Assembly: GCA_028287235.1 (NCBI GenBank)
Contig: JAQBQB010000006.1
Location: 62,001 to 126,000, forward strand
DNA from: Gemmatimonadota bacterium
GTDB taxonomy: Bacteria > Gemmatimonadota > Gemmatimonadetes > Gemmatimonadales > Gemmatimonadaceae
Reading direction: 5' to 3'
DNA length: 64,000 nt
Positions 1 through 8,476 of this stretch are shown here, piece after piece (the first letter of the stretch is position 1; every line of letters begins with the position of its first letter). Made by a program: the position numbers and the translations under genes. The notes beneath the pieces are model-generated. The model did no database searches. It saw only the letters and a list, made by a program, of their open reading frames with translations, and had not been told where the DNA came from.

Positions 1-2337
1 CTCCGCGCGCTCGAGCCAGAGGGCGAACGTCAACTCGTATCGGCGGTCCCAATCCCGTTCGTCGAGCAGAGCCACGCCGGCCGCGAGATACACGCATGCC
101 GAGGCATAGGCGGCCGACGCCTTGGCCCTCCGGCCGGCCCGCAGGCCGAGCGCCGCCACCTGCGCCTTCTCGTCTCCGTCGACGAGCAGCGCGGCGCCCC
201 GGGTGAACTGGTTCGCGACCTCGAAGACATGCTCGGCGAGCTTTTCCGCCGTCATGTTCGCCAACAACACGCGCCCGATGCGCACGTGAAGGCCGGCGCG
301 GCGCTCGTCGGGAATGAGAGAATACGCCGCCTGCTGTATCCGGTCGTGGAGGAACGTGTAGGCGCCGTCCAGACGGAAGACGAGCCCGGCCTGGACGGCG
401 TCCCAGAGCGCCGCGTGCATCGTCTCCGCAGGTACTCCGCCAACGAGCGCGAGCGTGGCGACGTCGGCCACGTTCCCCAGGCAGGCGAGTTGCGTCAGCG
501 CCTCCTGGGTACGTGTGGACAGCCGCTTCAGCTTCGCGGTCATGAGCTCGATCACGTTGTCGGTGTAGCTCCTGGCGCGGATGCGCGTCACGTCCCACTG
601 CCATACTGCCGCGAGTGGATCGAACGCGAGCAGTCCGTCATCCGCGAGCGCCGTGAAGAACTGGATGGCGAAGAACGGGTTGCCGCCGGTCTTCTCGTGC
701 ACCAGCTGCGCGAGCGGCGCGGCGCGCGTCGGTGTGCAATGCAGCGCATCGGCAACGAGCCGGCCCACGTCATCGAGCGCGAGCGGCGCCAACACGATCT
801 CGTGCACCCGCGCGCCGGCCGCGCGCACTTCCTCCAGTGTCCGCTTGAGCGGGTGCGAGGGACTGACCTCGTTGTCGCGGTAGGCGCCGACGAGCAGCAG
901 GTGCCGCACTTCCGCGTGCGTGACCAGGTACTCGAGGAGGTCGAGCGTCGCCGCGTCCAGCCATTGCAGATCGTCGAGGAACAACACGAGCGGGTGCTCC
1001 GGCCGCGCAAAGACGGCGACGAAGCGCCGGAACACCATCTGGAATCGATGCTTCGCCTCTTGCGGCGCCAGCTCGGCGACCGGCGGCTGCGGGCCCACCA
1101 CGAGCTCCAGCTCCGGCACGAGGTTCACGATGAGCTGTCCGTTCGGACCGAGCGCATCGCGCAGCGCGTCGCGCCACCGGCCGAGCTCCGCGTCGCTCTG
1201 CCCGAGCAGCGGACGCATGAGACTCTGGAAGGCCTGCGCCAGCGTGGCATACGGGATGTCGCGCGTGTATTGATCGAACTTGCCGGACGCGAAGAGTCCG
1301 CGCGTTGGGACGAGCACCTTGTGCAGCTCGCTGACCACCGTCGATTTGCCGATGCCCGAATACCCGGAGACCAGAACGAGCTCCGGCGCGCCAGTGGTGA
1401 CCACACGGTGGAACGACGCGACCAGCGTGTCGATGTCATGTTCGCGCCCGTACAGCCGTTCGGGAATCAGGAGCTGGTTGGAGAAGTCCTGCGTACCGAG
1501 CGCAAAGAGGTCGATCCGTCTCGACGACTCCCAATGATCGAGGCAGCGTCGCAAATCGAAGGCGAGCCCCGAGGCGGTCTGGTAGCGATCCTCCGGCATC
1601 TTGGCGAGGAGCTTGAGCACTACGCGGGAGAGCTGCACCGGCACGGTGCTCACGCGCTCTCCCGGTGGAACCGGCTGCCGCGCAATGTGGCAGTGCACCC
1701 ACTCGATCGGATCGCCGGCGGTGAACGGCAGCGTTCCGGTGAGCATCTGGTAGAAGGTGACTCCCAACGCATACAGATCGCTTCGAGAATCGATGGAGCG
1801 ATTCATCCGGCCGGTTTGCTCCGGCGCCATGTATGCGAGCGTTCCGGCGATCACTTCCGGCGGCGCCGGCGACTGATGCTCGCGGGACAGCCGAGAGGCA
1901 ATGCCGAAGCCGGTGAGCCACACGCCGCTCGTGGCTACGTCGACCAGAATGTTGGACGGCTTGATGTCCTTGTGAATGAGCCCCCGTGCGTGCGCGCGCC
2001 CGAGCGCGGCCGCGAGCGGAATCGAGATGCGGAGAAACAATCCGACGTCCATCGGCTCATCGAGCAGCCGCTCGAGCGGCTCGCCCCCGCAATCGTCCAG
2101 GACCAGCGTGAGACACGCCTCGCGCCGGAACAGCTCCGCCGGCCGCGCCGCCCACTCGGGATCGAGCTCCGCCCGCAGCGCGAACTCGTGCTCGATCCGC
2201 TCGAGCGAGGCCGGCGCGGGATGATCACCGGCGGGCGCGAGCAAGAGAATCGACGGGAGCCCGTCGCCGCGGCCGCGCAACAGTGTGAGCGGTCCGCCGC
2301 GCAACTTCGAGAAATCGTATGCCGAGAGTTCCGCCAC
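1..2337 (-). CDS. Multidomain Ser/Thr protein kinase-AAA ATPase (3' part outside window)
   Basis: The minus strand stays open from a GTG at 2337, preceded by AAGGAG, to the left edge, giving 779 residues and no stop. The N-terminal third is a protein-kinase fold: the catalytic loop reads IHKDIKPSN near residues 121-129, and MAPEQTGRMN marks the activation segment. The usual DFG is replaced by TGFG, so the metal-binding Asp is missing. A large AAA/STAND ATPase follows, with Walker A GYSGIGKST near 328 and Walker B FLDDLQWLD near 450. Known homologues of this architecture continue into GAF/PAS and histidine kinase domains, which would lie beyond the edge. The start codon is GTG and no in-frame ATG lies near it. 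Confidence 0.88.
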   Translation of the reverse strand, partial: MAELSAYDFSKLRGGPLTLLRGRGDGLPSILLLAPAGDHPAPASLERIEHEFALRAELDPEWAARPAELFRREACLTLVLDDCGGEPLERLLDEPMDVGLFLRISIPLAAALGRAHARGLIHKDIKPSNILVDVATSGVWLTGFGIASRLSREHQSPAPPEVIAGTLAYMAPEQTGRMNRSIDSRSDLYALGVTFYQMLTGTLPFTAGDPIEWVHCHIARQPVPPGERVSTVPVQLSRVVLKLLAKMPEDRYQTASGLAFDLRRCLDHWESSRRIDLFALGTQDFSNQLLIPERLYGREHDIDTLVASFHRVVTTGAPELVLVSGYSGIGKSTVVSELHKVLVPTRGLFASGKFDQYTRDIPYATLAQAFQSLMRPLLGQSDAELGRWRDALRDALGPNGQLIVNLVPELELVVGPQPPVAELAPQEAKHRFQMVFRRFVAVFARPEHPLVLFLDDLQWLDAATLDLLEYLVTHAEVRHLLLVGAYRDNEVSPSHPLKRTLEEVRAAGARVHEIVLAPLALDDVGRLVADALHCTPTRAAPLAQLVHEKTGGNPFFAIQFFTALADDGLLAFDPLAAVWQWDVTRIRARSYTDNVIELMTAKLKRLSTRTQEALTQLACLGNVADVATLALVGGVPAETMHAALWDAVQAGLVFRLDGAYTFLHDRIQQAAYSLIPDERRAGLHVRIGRVLLANMTAEKLAEHVFEVANQFTRGAALLVDGDEKAQVAALGLRAGRRAKASAAYASACVYLAAGVALLDERDWDRRYELTFALWLERAE

Positions 2338-2416
2338 GAGGGTCTCCTTGCGAGCCCGCGTCCACAGTCGTTCCCTACGGCAGTGTCGTCTGGAGACTCG
2401 CGCTTCGCAAGACCTG

Positions 2417-2434
2417 CTACCTCGGATGAGGTAG
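2417..2434. promoter_or_regulatory. Inverted repeat CTACCTC-N4-GAGGTAG
   Basis: A perfect 7-bp inverted repeat with a 4-nt centre lies about 80 nt upstream of the kinase start and 120 nt upstream of the HNH gene, in the divergent intergenic region. Read as 7-2-7 heptamers it gives TACCTCG and TACCTCA, which resembles the geometry of NarL-type sites. A related sequence lies downstream of the NarL-type regulator at 16831. Its role as an operator is an inference. Confidence 0.4.
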
Positions 2435-2554
2435 TGAAACACTGGCGGTGTCGGGGATGCGCCGCGCGACGGGCGACGCGAAACTGAGCCATGACCCGGC
2501 GGCGCGGGGAACCGCGCCCTGCTTCCCGACTTCGACACCCGTGTGGGGAGTTCC

Positions 2555-2998
2555 ATGCGACAGAAAAACCCGAGCATCATTCGCGCGCTGTCCGACGACC
2601 CGTCGGTCGTCGAGCGCTTCTGGACGAACGTCAGCCGGACCGACGCCGCCGACGACTGTTGGGAATGGTCCGGATACGTCCGCCACGGCGGCTATCCCAC
2701 CTTCTGCGTCCGCCAGTTCGCGGTTCGCGCCGCGCACGTCGCCTGGTTCACGCACACCGGCGAGCTTCCCGCGGTGGGCCGCGTCATCCAGACGTGCGCC
2801 AATCATCGCTGCGTCCGTCCGTCGCACCTGGCATGGAGTCTCGGCCGCGCGGCAGAACGTAACGCGGTCACGATGAACGACGGCTACGTGGCCCTGGTGG
2901 GAACTCCGTTCGCCGCGGCCGTCCGCGCCGTGAACGAGCCGCGTGTATTTCGGCTGATCCCGTCGAGTGACAAGGTGCCGGCACCAGAGGCGGCATAG
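2555..2998 (+). CDS. HNH-like endonuclease fold protein, catalytic residues degenerate
   Basis: This 147-residue protein starts at ATG 2555 behind GGGGAG; a GTG four codons upstream is less well placed. It has the layout of short phage-type HNH proteins: a CWEWSG motif (residues 35-40), a GGYPTF strand, AAHVAWF (59-65), and a terminal TCANHRCVRPSHL segment (80-92). In active relatives the equivalent segment is usually HxC....CxNPxHL. Here the first His is Gln79 and the Asn before Pro is Arg88, so nuclease activity is doubtful. It could be a DNA-binding remnant or a domesticated protein. The next gene starts 4 nt after its stop. Confidence 0.6.
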   Translation: MRQKNPSIIRALSDDPSVVERFWTNVSRTDAADDCWEWSGYVRHGGYPTFCVRQFAVRAAHVAWFTHTGELPAVGRVIQTCANHRCVRPSHLAWSLGRAAERNAVTMNDGYVALVGTPFAAAVRAVNEPRVFRLIPSSDKVPAPEAA

Positions 2999-3002
2999 CG
3001 CC

Positions 3003-4484
3003 ATGTCCGCGAGAACGACCGGCACCGGCGTACCCGTCGTTGCGCTCGTATGCGTCGGCCTGTTCATGACGACGCTCGACGCCTCGATCGTCAACATCGG
3101 CTTGCCGTCGATCGCGCGTGCATTCAACACGCCGCTCAACGGCGCGGTGGAATGGATCGTCATCTGCTACTTGGTCGTGATCGCCGGACTGCTGCTCACC
3201 TTCGGTCGCTTGTCCGACGTGATTGGCCGCTCACCGATCTGGATGACGGGCCTGGTGATCTTTACCGCCGGATCGGCCGCGTGCGGCGCGGCCCCGTCGC
3301 TCTCGTTGCTCATCGCCGCGCGCGCACTGCAGGGCATCGGCGGCGCGTTGATCTTCTCGACGAGCACCGCCCTGATCAGCGGCGCCGTGCCCGCGACGAA
3401 ACGCGGCCACGCGCTGGGATGGGGCGCGGTCGCCATCGCGCTGGGCTCCAGCGCCGGCCCGGCCATCGGCGGATTCCTCACGGCGTTCGCGTCGTGGCGC
3501 TGGATCTTCTACGTCAATGTGCCCATCGGACTGGCCGCCATCGTCGCGACGTGGCGGCTGCTGCCACCGAAGATCGAGCGCCGGGGAGAGCAATTCGATC
3601 CGTGGGGTGCGCTGTTGCTCGCGGTCGCCCTGGCCACGCTGAACGTGGGGCTCTCATTTGGCCAGGAATGGGGCTGGACGTCTCCGCGCGTGCTGCTCAC
3701 GCTGTCGATCGGTGTCGCATCGCTGGGTGCCGGCGTGTACACGGAGCTGCACGTCGCGCAACCGATCATCGACATACGGCTGTTCCGCAATCGCGTGTTC
3801 TTCTCGGCAACCGCGAGTCTCCTCTGCTCGATGCTGGCGCTGTTCGCGGTCGGCTTTCTCCTTCCCTTCTACTTCGAGGAGCTCCGAGGATTTTCGCCGC
3901 AACGGACCGGCGTGCTGCTCACGCCGTTTCCGGTCACCATGGCGATCGTCGCACCCGTTGCCGGTGCACTGTCCGACCGGGTGGGATCGCGCTGGCTCAC
4001 ACCACTCGCGCTCGCGATCACCGCGGCCGCGCTCCTGCTCATGACGCAGCTCGATGCGGCGAGCCCAATGTCGGCCATCGTGTGGCGTCTCGCGCTTGCC
4101 GGCGCCGGGATCGGGCTGTTCCAGGCCCCGAACACCAGCGCCTTGCTGGGCGCTGCACCTGCATCGCAGCAAGGAATGGCGTCGGGAGTGTTCGCCACCA
4201 CGCGCATCACAGGCCAGGCCCTCAGCATCGCCGTGGCGGGAGCGGTGTTCGCCACCCTGGGCGGCGCCGCAGCGGGCAGCGCGCTCGCGGCGCCGATGGG
4301 GCGCGGCGCGGCGGCCGGCAATCCGGTTCACCTTGCGCTGGAAGCGACGTTCCAACGCGGCTTCCACGCGGCGTTGGCGACGTGCGCCGCGTTCGCGGTG
4401 GTCGGCGCGCTCGCCGCGCTCGTGCGCGGCGGTGGCCAGCGACCAGCGGTTGAAGTGGCTGGGGGCCAGAACAGAGTCGCCTGA
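3003..4484 (+). CDS. DHA2-family MFS drug/metabolite exporter
   Basis: This 493-residue integral membrane protein belongs to the 14-helix DHA2 (EmrB/QacA-like) branch of the major facilitator superfamily. The first helix carries LDASIVNIGLPSIA, the family hallmark, and RLSDVIGR in the loop between helices 2 and 3 matches the MFS antiporter motif. Such proteins export hydrophobic compounds by proton antiport. The ATG at 3003 is preferred over an upstream in-frame GTG (2967) that would run into the HNH gene. It ends convergently 27 nt before the dehydrogenase gene. The substrate cannot be predicted, and no dedicated regulator is adjacent. Confidence 0.88.
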   Translation: MSARTTGTGVPVVALVCVGLFMTTLDASIVNIGLPSIARAFNTPLNGAVEWIVICYLVVIAGLLLTFGRLSDVIGRSPIWMTGLVIFTAGSAACGAAPSLSLLIAARALQGIGGALIFSTSTALISGAVPATKRGHALGWGAVAIALGSSAGPAIGGFLTAFASWRWIFYVNVPIGLAAIVATWRLLPPKIERRGEQFDPWGALLLAVALATLNVGLSFGQEWGWTSPRVLLTLSIGVASLGAGVYTELHVAQPIIDIRLFRNRVFFSATASLLCSMLALFAVGFLLPFYFEELRGFSPQRTGVLLTPFPVTMAIVAPVAGALSDRVGSRWLTPLALAITAAALLLMTQLDAASPMSAIVWRLALAGAGIGLFQAPNTSALLGAAPASQQGMASGVFATTRITGQALSIAVAGAVFATLGGAAAGSALAAPMGRGAAAGNPVHLALEATFQRGFHAALATCAAFAVVGALAALVRGGGQRPAVEVAGGQNRVA

Positions 4485-4492
4485 CCTCCGTC

Positions 4493-4524
4493 GTGCGCCT
4501 ACGCCGTGCGCCTACGCCGTGCGC
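4493..4524. repeat. 13-bp tandem repeat over gene ends
   Basis: Two perfect copies of GTGCGCCTACGCC (4493-4505 and 4506-4518) are followed by a partial third. The array sits between the convergent MFS and dehydrogenase genes and contains the dehydrogenase stop codon (4512-4514). Slippage here would change that protein's C-terminus. Confidence 0.7.
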
Positions 4525-5408
4525 TGCTTCGGCGCGTCCTCCGCTCCGGTACGGCGCATCGACACCGCACCCAGGGCGGCGACGTCACGATCGCCGTCGC
4601 CGCGTGCGACCGCCTCGAGAAGACTCTCATGCACGAGGTCGGCCAGCGGCATGGGTGCGCCGGCTGCATCGCTCGCGGCAAGCGCGAGACGCACGTCCTT
4701 GAGCAACAGTGAAATCTTGAACCCGGCAGGCTCGTACTGTTGCCGGGCGATCAACGCGCCATACGTCTTGTACGCCGGCGCCGCGAAGACCCCGTTCGTC
4801 AGGATGTCGAGCAGGTCCGCGGGCGCGATCCCGTGACGCCACGCCATCGCCGCCGCCTCGGCCATCGCTTCCACGGCGGCGCCGAGCATGACGTTGCCGG
4901 CGAGCTTGACGACGTTGGCCCGCTCGGGTTGGGTCCCGATCCACCACGTCCGCTGACCAATTACGTCGAACAGCGGCTCGACGCGGGACGTGACGTTCGA
5001 GTCGCCCGCGGCGACGATGGTGAGCTTTCCCTCTGCCGCGAGCTCGGGACGACCGAACACGGTCGCGGCGACGTACACGAGCCCCGCCGCTCGGTGCCGA
5101 GCAGCAAGGTCGCGCGCCAGCGCGACGGAGATCGTCGCCATGTTCACGTGCACCAGTCCTTTTGGCGCACCGTCGAGAAGGGGATCGATCACCGCGTGCA
5201 CGGCGTCATCGTCGGCGAGCATCGAGAACACCACGTCGCCGGCGAACGCCTCGCGAGCTGACGCGACTGGCCGGGCACCCTGGCGCGCGAGCGCATCCAC
5301 CGCGGCGCGATCCCGATTCCACACTCGCACCGTGTGGCCCGCGTTGACGAGCCTCGCCGCCACACGCGAGCCCATCATTCCGAGTCCAATGAAGCCGATG
5401 TCCATCAT
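4512..5408 (-). CDS. NAD(P)-dependent beta-hydroxyacid dehydrogenase family protein
   Basis: This 298-residue protein has the 3-hydroxyisobutyrate/6-phosphogluconate dehydrogenase fold. An N-terminal Rossmann motif, GFIGLGMMGSRVA (residues 5-17), is followed by the cofactor domain and an all-helical C-terminal domain. That domain holds VKLAGN near residue 169, the place of the catalytic Lys. Family members oxidise short beta-hydroxy acids or reduce semialdehydes (HIBADH, tartronate semialdehyde reductase, GLYR). The exact substrate is not readable here. AGGAAGGG lies before the ATGATG start. The gene stands alone between a convergent exporter and a divergent histidine kinase. Confidence 0.85.
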   Translation of the reverse strand: MMDIGFIGLGMMGSRVAARLVNAGHTVRVWNRDRAAVDALARQGARPVASAREAFAGDVVFSMLADDDAVHAVIDPLLDGAPKGLVHVNMATISVALARDLAARHRAAGLVYVAATVFGRPELAAEGKLTIVAAGDSNVTSRVEPLFDVIGQRTWWIGTQPERANVVKLAGNVMLGAAVEAMAEAAAMAWRHGIAPADLLDILTNGVFAAPAYKTYGALIARQQYEPAGFKISLLLKDVRLALAASDAAGAPMPLADLVHESLLEAVARGDGDRDVAALGAVSMRRTGAEDAPKQRTA

Positions 5409-5582
5409 ACGTCCCTTCCTCTGTGCTGTCGCTTCGCAGTGTAATCGCGCCGCGCACTTCGCACGTCACCCAAACGGGGAGGTGCGCCCTACTTCGACAG
5501 CGGGCCCCGTTCTCTACCCACATGGAGTCACGGCAAGACCCCCGCGTCTGGGAATGTGCACCGAAATTTTTCGCCGTAGACT

Positions 5583-5610
5583 GACTCACACCCAGCAATC
5601 TCCGTGAGTC
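5583..5610. promoter_or_regulatory. Inverted repeat GACTCAC-N14-GTGAGTC
   Basis: A perfect 7-bp inverted repeat ends 4 nt before the start codon of the histidine kinase gene at 5615. It would overlap the ribosome-binding region, so it could be an mRNA hairpin or an operator. Nothing further supports a function. Confidence 0.3.
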
Positions 5611-5614
5611 TCGC

Positions 5615-6454
5615 ATGCGTCAGAAACACCACGCCGGCCAACCCGTCCTCGCGGCGCCCTTCACGCCGAAATCCGAGGACCGCCGCACAGCTCGCACCAC
5701 TCGCACCGCGCGCGCCGCCAACATCACGCCGAGGCAGGCACTCGCGCGGCTCTCCGAGGCGAGCCATGACCTCCGCGACCCGCTGCAGGTCATCGCGTCG
5801 TATACGGCGCTCATCGCCGACGGACTCTGCGGCCCGGTCACGAGCGAGCAGCGCATCTACCTGAACCGCGTGCGCGGACAAGTCGACCATCTTGCCGCTG
5901 TGGTCGGCTCGATTCTCGTCCTGGCGCGCTTGACGGAGCCCGGCCACGCGCTGGAGCTGTCAAATGTGCCGGCGCGAGAACTGCTGGCCGAGGTGCACGA
6001 TCTCGTCGAGCCGTTCGCGGCCGCGGCCGGGGTATCGTTGGTCGTCGACAGCCCGCAAACGCCCATCGTGGTGCACGGTGAGCGCACCGCGCTCCTGCGG
6101 GTGTTGGCCAATCTCGCGGGCAACGCGGTGAAGTTCACGCCGAGGGGCGGCCGCGTCTCGCTGTCGGCGGTCGCGCTTGCGGACGCGGTGGAGCTTCGCG
6201 TCGCCGACACCGGACCGGGAATCTCGCCAGCGCATCTCGACGCGATCTTCGACCCATTCGTTCAGGTTGCGGACACCAGCGCCGTCGGGCGGCGAAGCGC
6301 CGGAATGGGTCTGGGGCTGGGCCTCTCGATCGCGCGCGACCTCACTCTGCTGATGGGTGGCGAGCTGTTCGTTCGCAGCACCGTCGGAGTCGGCTCTGTG
6401 TTCGTCGCTCGCTTTCCGGCGAATGGGCGTTTCCCCACCGAGAAGGCCGCATGA
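5615..6454 (+). CDS. Soluble sensor histidine kinase, minimal
   Basis: This 279-residue histidine kinase has no membrane segment and no recognisable sensory domain. After a short basic N-terminus it goes straight into the HisKA dimerisation helix with SHDLRDPLQVI (phospho-acceptor His51). The N box NLAGNAVKF (~166), G1 box DTGPGIS (~199) and G2 box GMGLGLGLSIAR (~229) complete the ATPase domain. The missing sensor suggests that it takes its input from a partner protein. No response regulator gene is adjacent, so it looks like an orphan kinase. It is followed after 100 nt by a second kinase on the same strand. Confidence 0.9.
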   Translation: MRQKHHAGQPVLAAPFTPKSEDRRTARTTRTARAANITPRQALARLSEASHDLRDPLQVIASYTALIADGLCGPVTSEQRIYLNRVRGQVDHLAAVVGSILVLARLTEPGHALELSNVPARELLAEVHDLVEPFAAAAGVSLVVDSPQTPIVVHGERTALLRVLANLAGNAVKFTPRGGRVSLSAVALADAVELRVADTGPGISPAHLDAIFDPFVQVADTSAVGRRSAGMGLGLGLSIARDLTLLMGGELFVRSTVGVGSVFVARFPANGRFPTEKAA

Positions 6455-6554
6455 GCACGACACATTCTACCAAAGTATGATGGCGGGTCCGGCCGGTATT
6501 GCATCAAGTTGCTGGCGGTGTGGCCGGCCAGGCTGAGACCCAGGAGGTGCCCCG

Positions 6555-8450
6555 ATGACTGCCGCGATGACCACCGAGATGCGGAAAACCGGAGTCGACG
6601 TCGTCGGCGACATGCCGTGGGGCACGCATTTTTGTGTCTTCTACGAGACGAAGGCGGACCTCCTCGAGACGCTGGTCTCGTACTGCAGGGCTGGACTCGA
6701 GAGCGACGAGTTCTGTCTCTGGGTCGTTGCCGCGCCGCTCACCGTGGACGACGCCAGGCAGGCGTTGCGGCGCGGGGTTCCCGACTTCGACCAATACTTG
6801 ATCGATCCCAGCATCGAGATCGTCGGCGCGCGCGACTGGTACCTTCAGGATGGGAAGTTCGATCTCCGCAGAGTGGTTGCCGGTTGGCACGAGAAGCTCG
6901 CGCACGCGTCGACGAGGGGGTACGCCGGCGTACGGGTGACCGGCGATACCGCCTGGCTCGAAAAGAACGACTGGAGGGATTTCTGCGACTATGAGGAATC
7001 GCTGAATCAATCCATTGCGAACCAGCGCTTGGCGGTGATGTGCACGTATCCGCTCGAGGCATGCGGAGCGTCTGAAATTCTGGACGTGGTGCAGACACAC
7101 CAATTCGCCCTCACGAAGCGACGCGGAAGCTGGGAGGTCATCGAAACCGCCGGGCACAAACAGGCGAAGGCTGAGATCAAGCGACTGAATGAGGATCTCG
7201 AACGGCGGGTCGTGGAGCGCACCAGCCAACTGACGGCGGCCAACCGGCAGCTCACCAAGGAGATCCGCGAACGTCAGCGCGCCGAAGAAGCGCTGCGGCG
7301 GAGTGAGGCGTATCTGACGGATGCGCAGCGGCTCACCCACACGGGCAGTTGGGCGTGCAACATCGCCACGCGAGAGGTGCTCCACTCGTCCGAGGAACAC
7401 TCTCGGCTGTACGGCTTCGATCCGGACAGCGGCTTGCCTTCGTTCGAGGAATTCCATCAGCGCATTCATCCCGACGATCAACAGCGGTTCATCGAAAGCC
7501 TGGAGACGGCGAACCGCACGCGAACGGACTTCGAGGTGGATTTCCGAGTCGTGCTTGCCGACGGCACGACGAAATTCATGCACGCGCTGGGACATCCGGT
7601 GCGCAACGCGTCTGGCGACGCCGGCGAATTCGCGGGCATCTCGATGGACGTGACCGAACAACTGCGGGCCGACCGGGAGCGCGAGACCCTCCGCCAGGCG
7701 CAGGCGGATCTCGCGCACGTCACCCGGGTGACGACGATGGGCGAGCTGACCGCGTCGCTGGCGCACGAGATCAAGCAACCGATTGCCGCGGCGGTGATCG
7801 GCGCGCAAACCTGCCTGCGGTGGCTTGGCCGCGAAGAGCCCGACGTGCCGGAGGCGCGCGAAGCCGCGTCGAGAATCCTCAACGACGTCACCCGCGCGTC
7901 CAACATCATCAACCGAATCCGCCAGCTCTTCCAGCGGGGTGCCCCGGAGCGGGAGCTGCTCGACGTCAACGATATCGTTCAGGAGATGATCGGACTGCTG
8001 CGCAGCGAGACGAGCCGGTATTCGATCTCGATCCGCAGCGAGTTTGCCAACGATCTTCCCAAGGTCATGGCCGACCGCGTGCAATTGCAGCAGGTGTTGA
8101 TGAACCTCATGCTCAACGGCATCGAAGCCATGAAGGACGTGGGCGCAGTCGGCGAGCTGACGATCGCGTCGCGGCGGGACGACGACCACCAGCTCGAGAT
8201 CTCCGTTGGCGACACGGGCGTGGGACTGCAGGCCGAACAGGCGGAGCAGGTCTTTCATGCGTTCTTTACCACCAAGCCTCAAGGCACCGGCATGGGACTG
8301 CCCATCAGCCGGTCCATCATCGAGTCTCACGGAGGCCGGTTGTGGGTGAGTCCCAATGCCGGACGGGGCGCAACGTTTCGGTTCACGTTGCCCATCGACC
8401 TGCCGGGGCCAGCTGATCCTTCATTCGAGCGAGCGCTCGAACAGCGCTAG
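6555..8450 (+). CDS. MEDS-PAS sensor histidine kinase
   Basis: This 631-residue soluble kinase is preceded by AGGAGG. Residues ~15-175 match the MEDS domain (methanogen/methylotroph, DcmR sensory): MPWGTHFCVFYETK near the start, with VTGDTAW and MCTYPLEA later. A coiled coil (~190-250) and a PAS domain (~255-370, LTHTGSWACNI and HPDDQQRF) follow. The transmitter has SLAHEIKQPIAA (His ~403), N box NLMLNGIEAM and DTGVGL. The transmitter resembles FixL/DctB-type kinases. MEDS domains are proposed to sense small C1-type or hydrophobic ligands; the ligand here is unknown. No cognate regulator is adjacent. Confidence 0.9.
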   Translation: MTAAMTTEMRKTGVDVVGDMPWGTHFCVFYETKADLLETLVSYCRAGLESDEFCLWVVAAPLTVDDARQALRRGVPDFDQYLIDPSIEIVGARDWYLQDGKFDLRRVVAGWHEKLAHASTRGYAGVRVTGDTAWLEKNDWRDFCDYEESLNQSIANQRLAVMCTYPLEACGASEILDVVQTHQFALTKRRGSWEVIETAGHKQAKAEIKRLNEDLERRVVERTSQLTAANRQLTKEIRERQRAEEALRRSEAYLTDAQRLTHTGSWACNIATREVLHSSEEHSRLYGFDPDSGLPSFEEFHQRIHPDDQQRFIESLETANRTRTDFEVDFRVVLADGTTKFMHALGHPVRNASGDAGEFAGISMDVTEQLRADRERETLRQAQADLAHVTRVTTMGELTASLAHEIKQPIAAAVIGAQTCLRWLGREEPDVPEAREAASRILNDVTRASNIINRIRQLFQRGAPERELLDVNDIVQEMIGLLRSETSRYSISIRSEFANDLPKVMADRVQLQQVLMNLMLNGIEAMKDVGAVGELTIASRRDDDHQLEISVGDTGVGLQAEQAEQVFHAFFTTKPQGTGMGLPISRSIIESHGGRLWVSPNAGRGATFRFTLPIDLPGPADPSFERALEQR

Positions 8451-8476
8451 CCAAGTCAAACCGAATGCTCTAGCGC
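8444..8476. terminator. Possible bidirectional hairpin at convergent gene ends
   Basis: GCGCTAG (8444-8450) and CTAGCGC (8470-8476) form a perfect 7-bp inverted repeat with a 19-nt loop. The stop codons of both convergent genes lie inside the arms. There is no clear T-run, so termination is only suggested. Confidence 0.3.

Noticed and set aside
2417-2435. Resemblance of TGAGGTAGT to a let-7 microRNA seed
   Set aside because: A nine-base match is expected by chance and has no meaning in a bacterial genome; only the inverted repeat symmetry is of interest.
229-2487. 752-residue plus-strand open frame antisense to the kinase
   Set aside because: It is Arg/Glu-rich with no domain motif, and the minus strand carries a full kinase/AAA protein with catalytic motifs. 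Long antisense frames are common at high GC.
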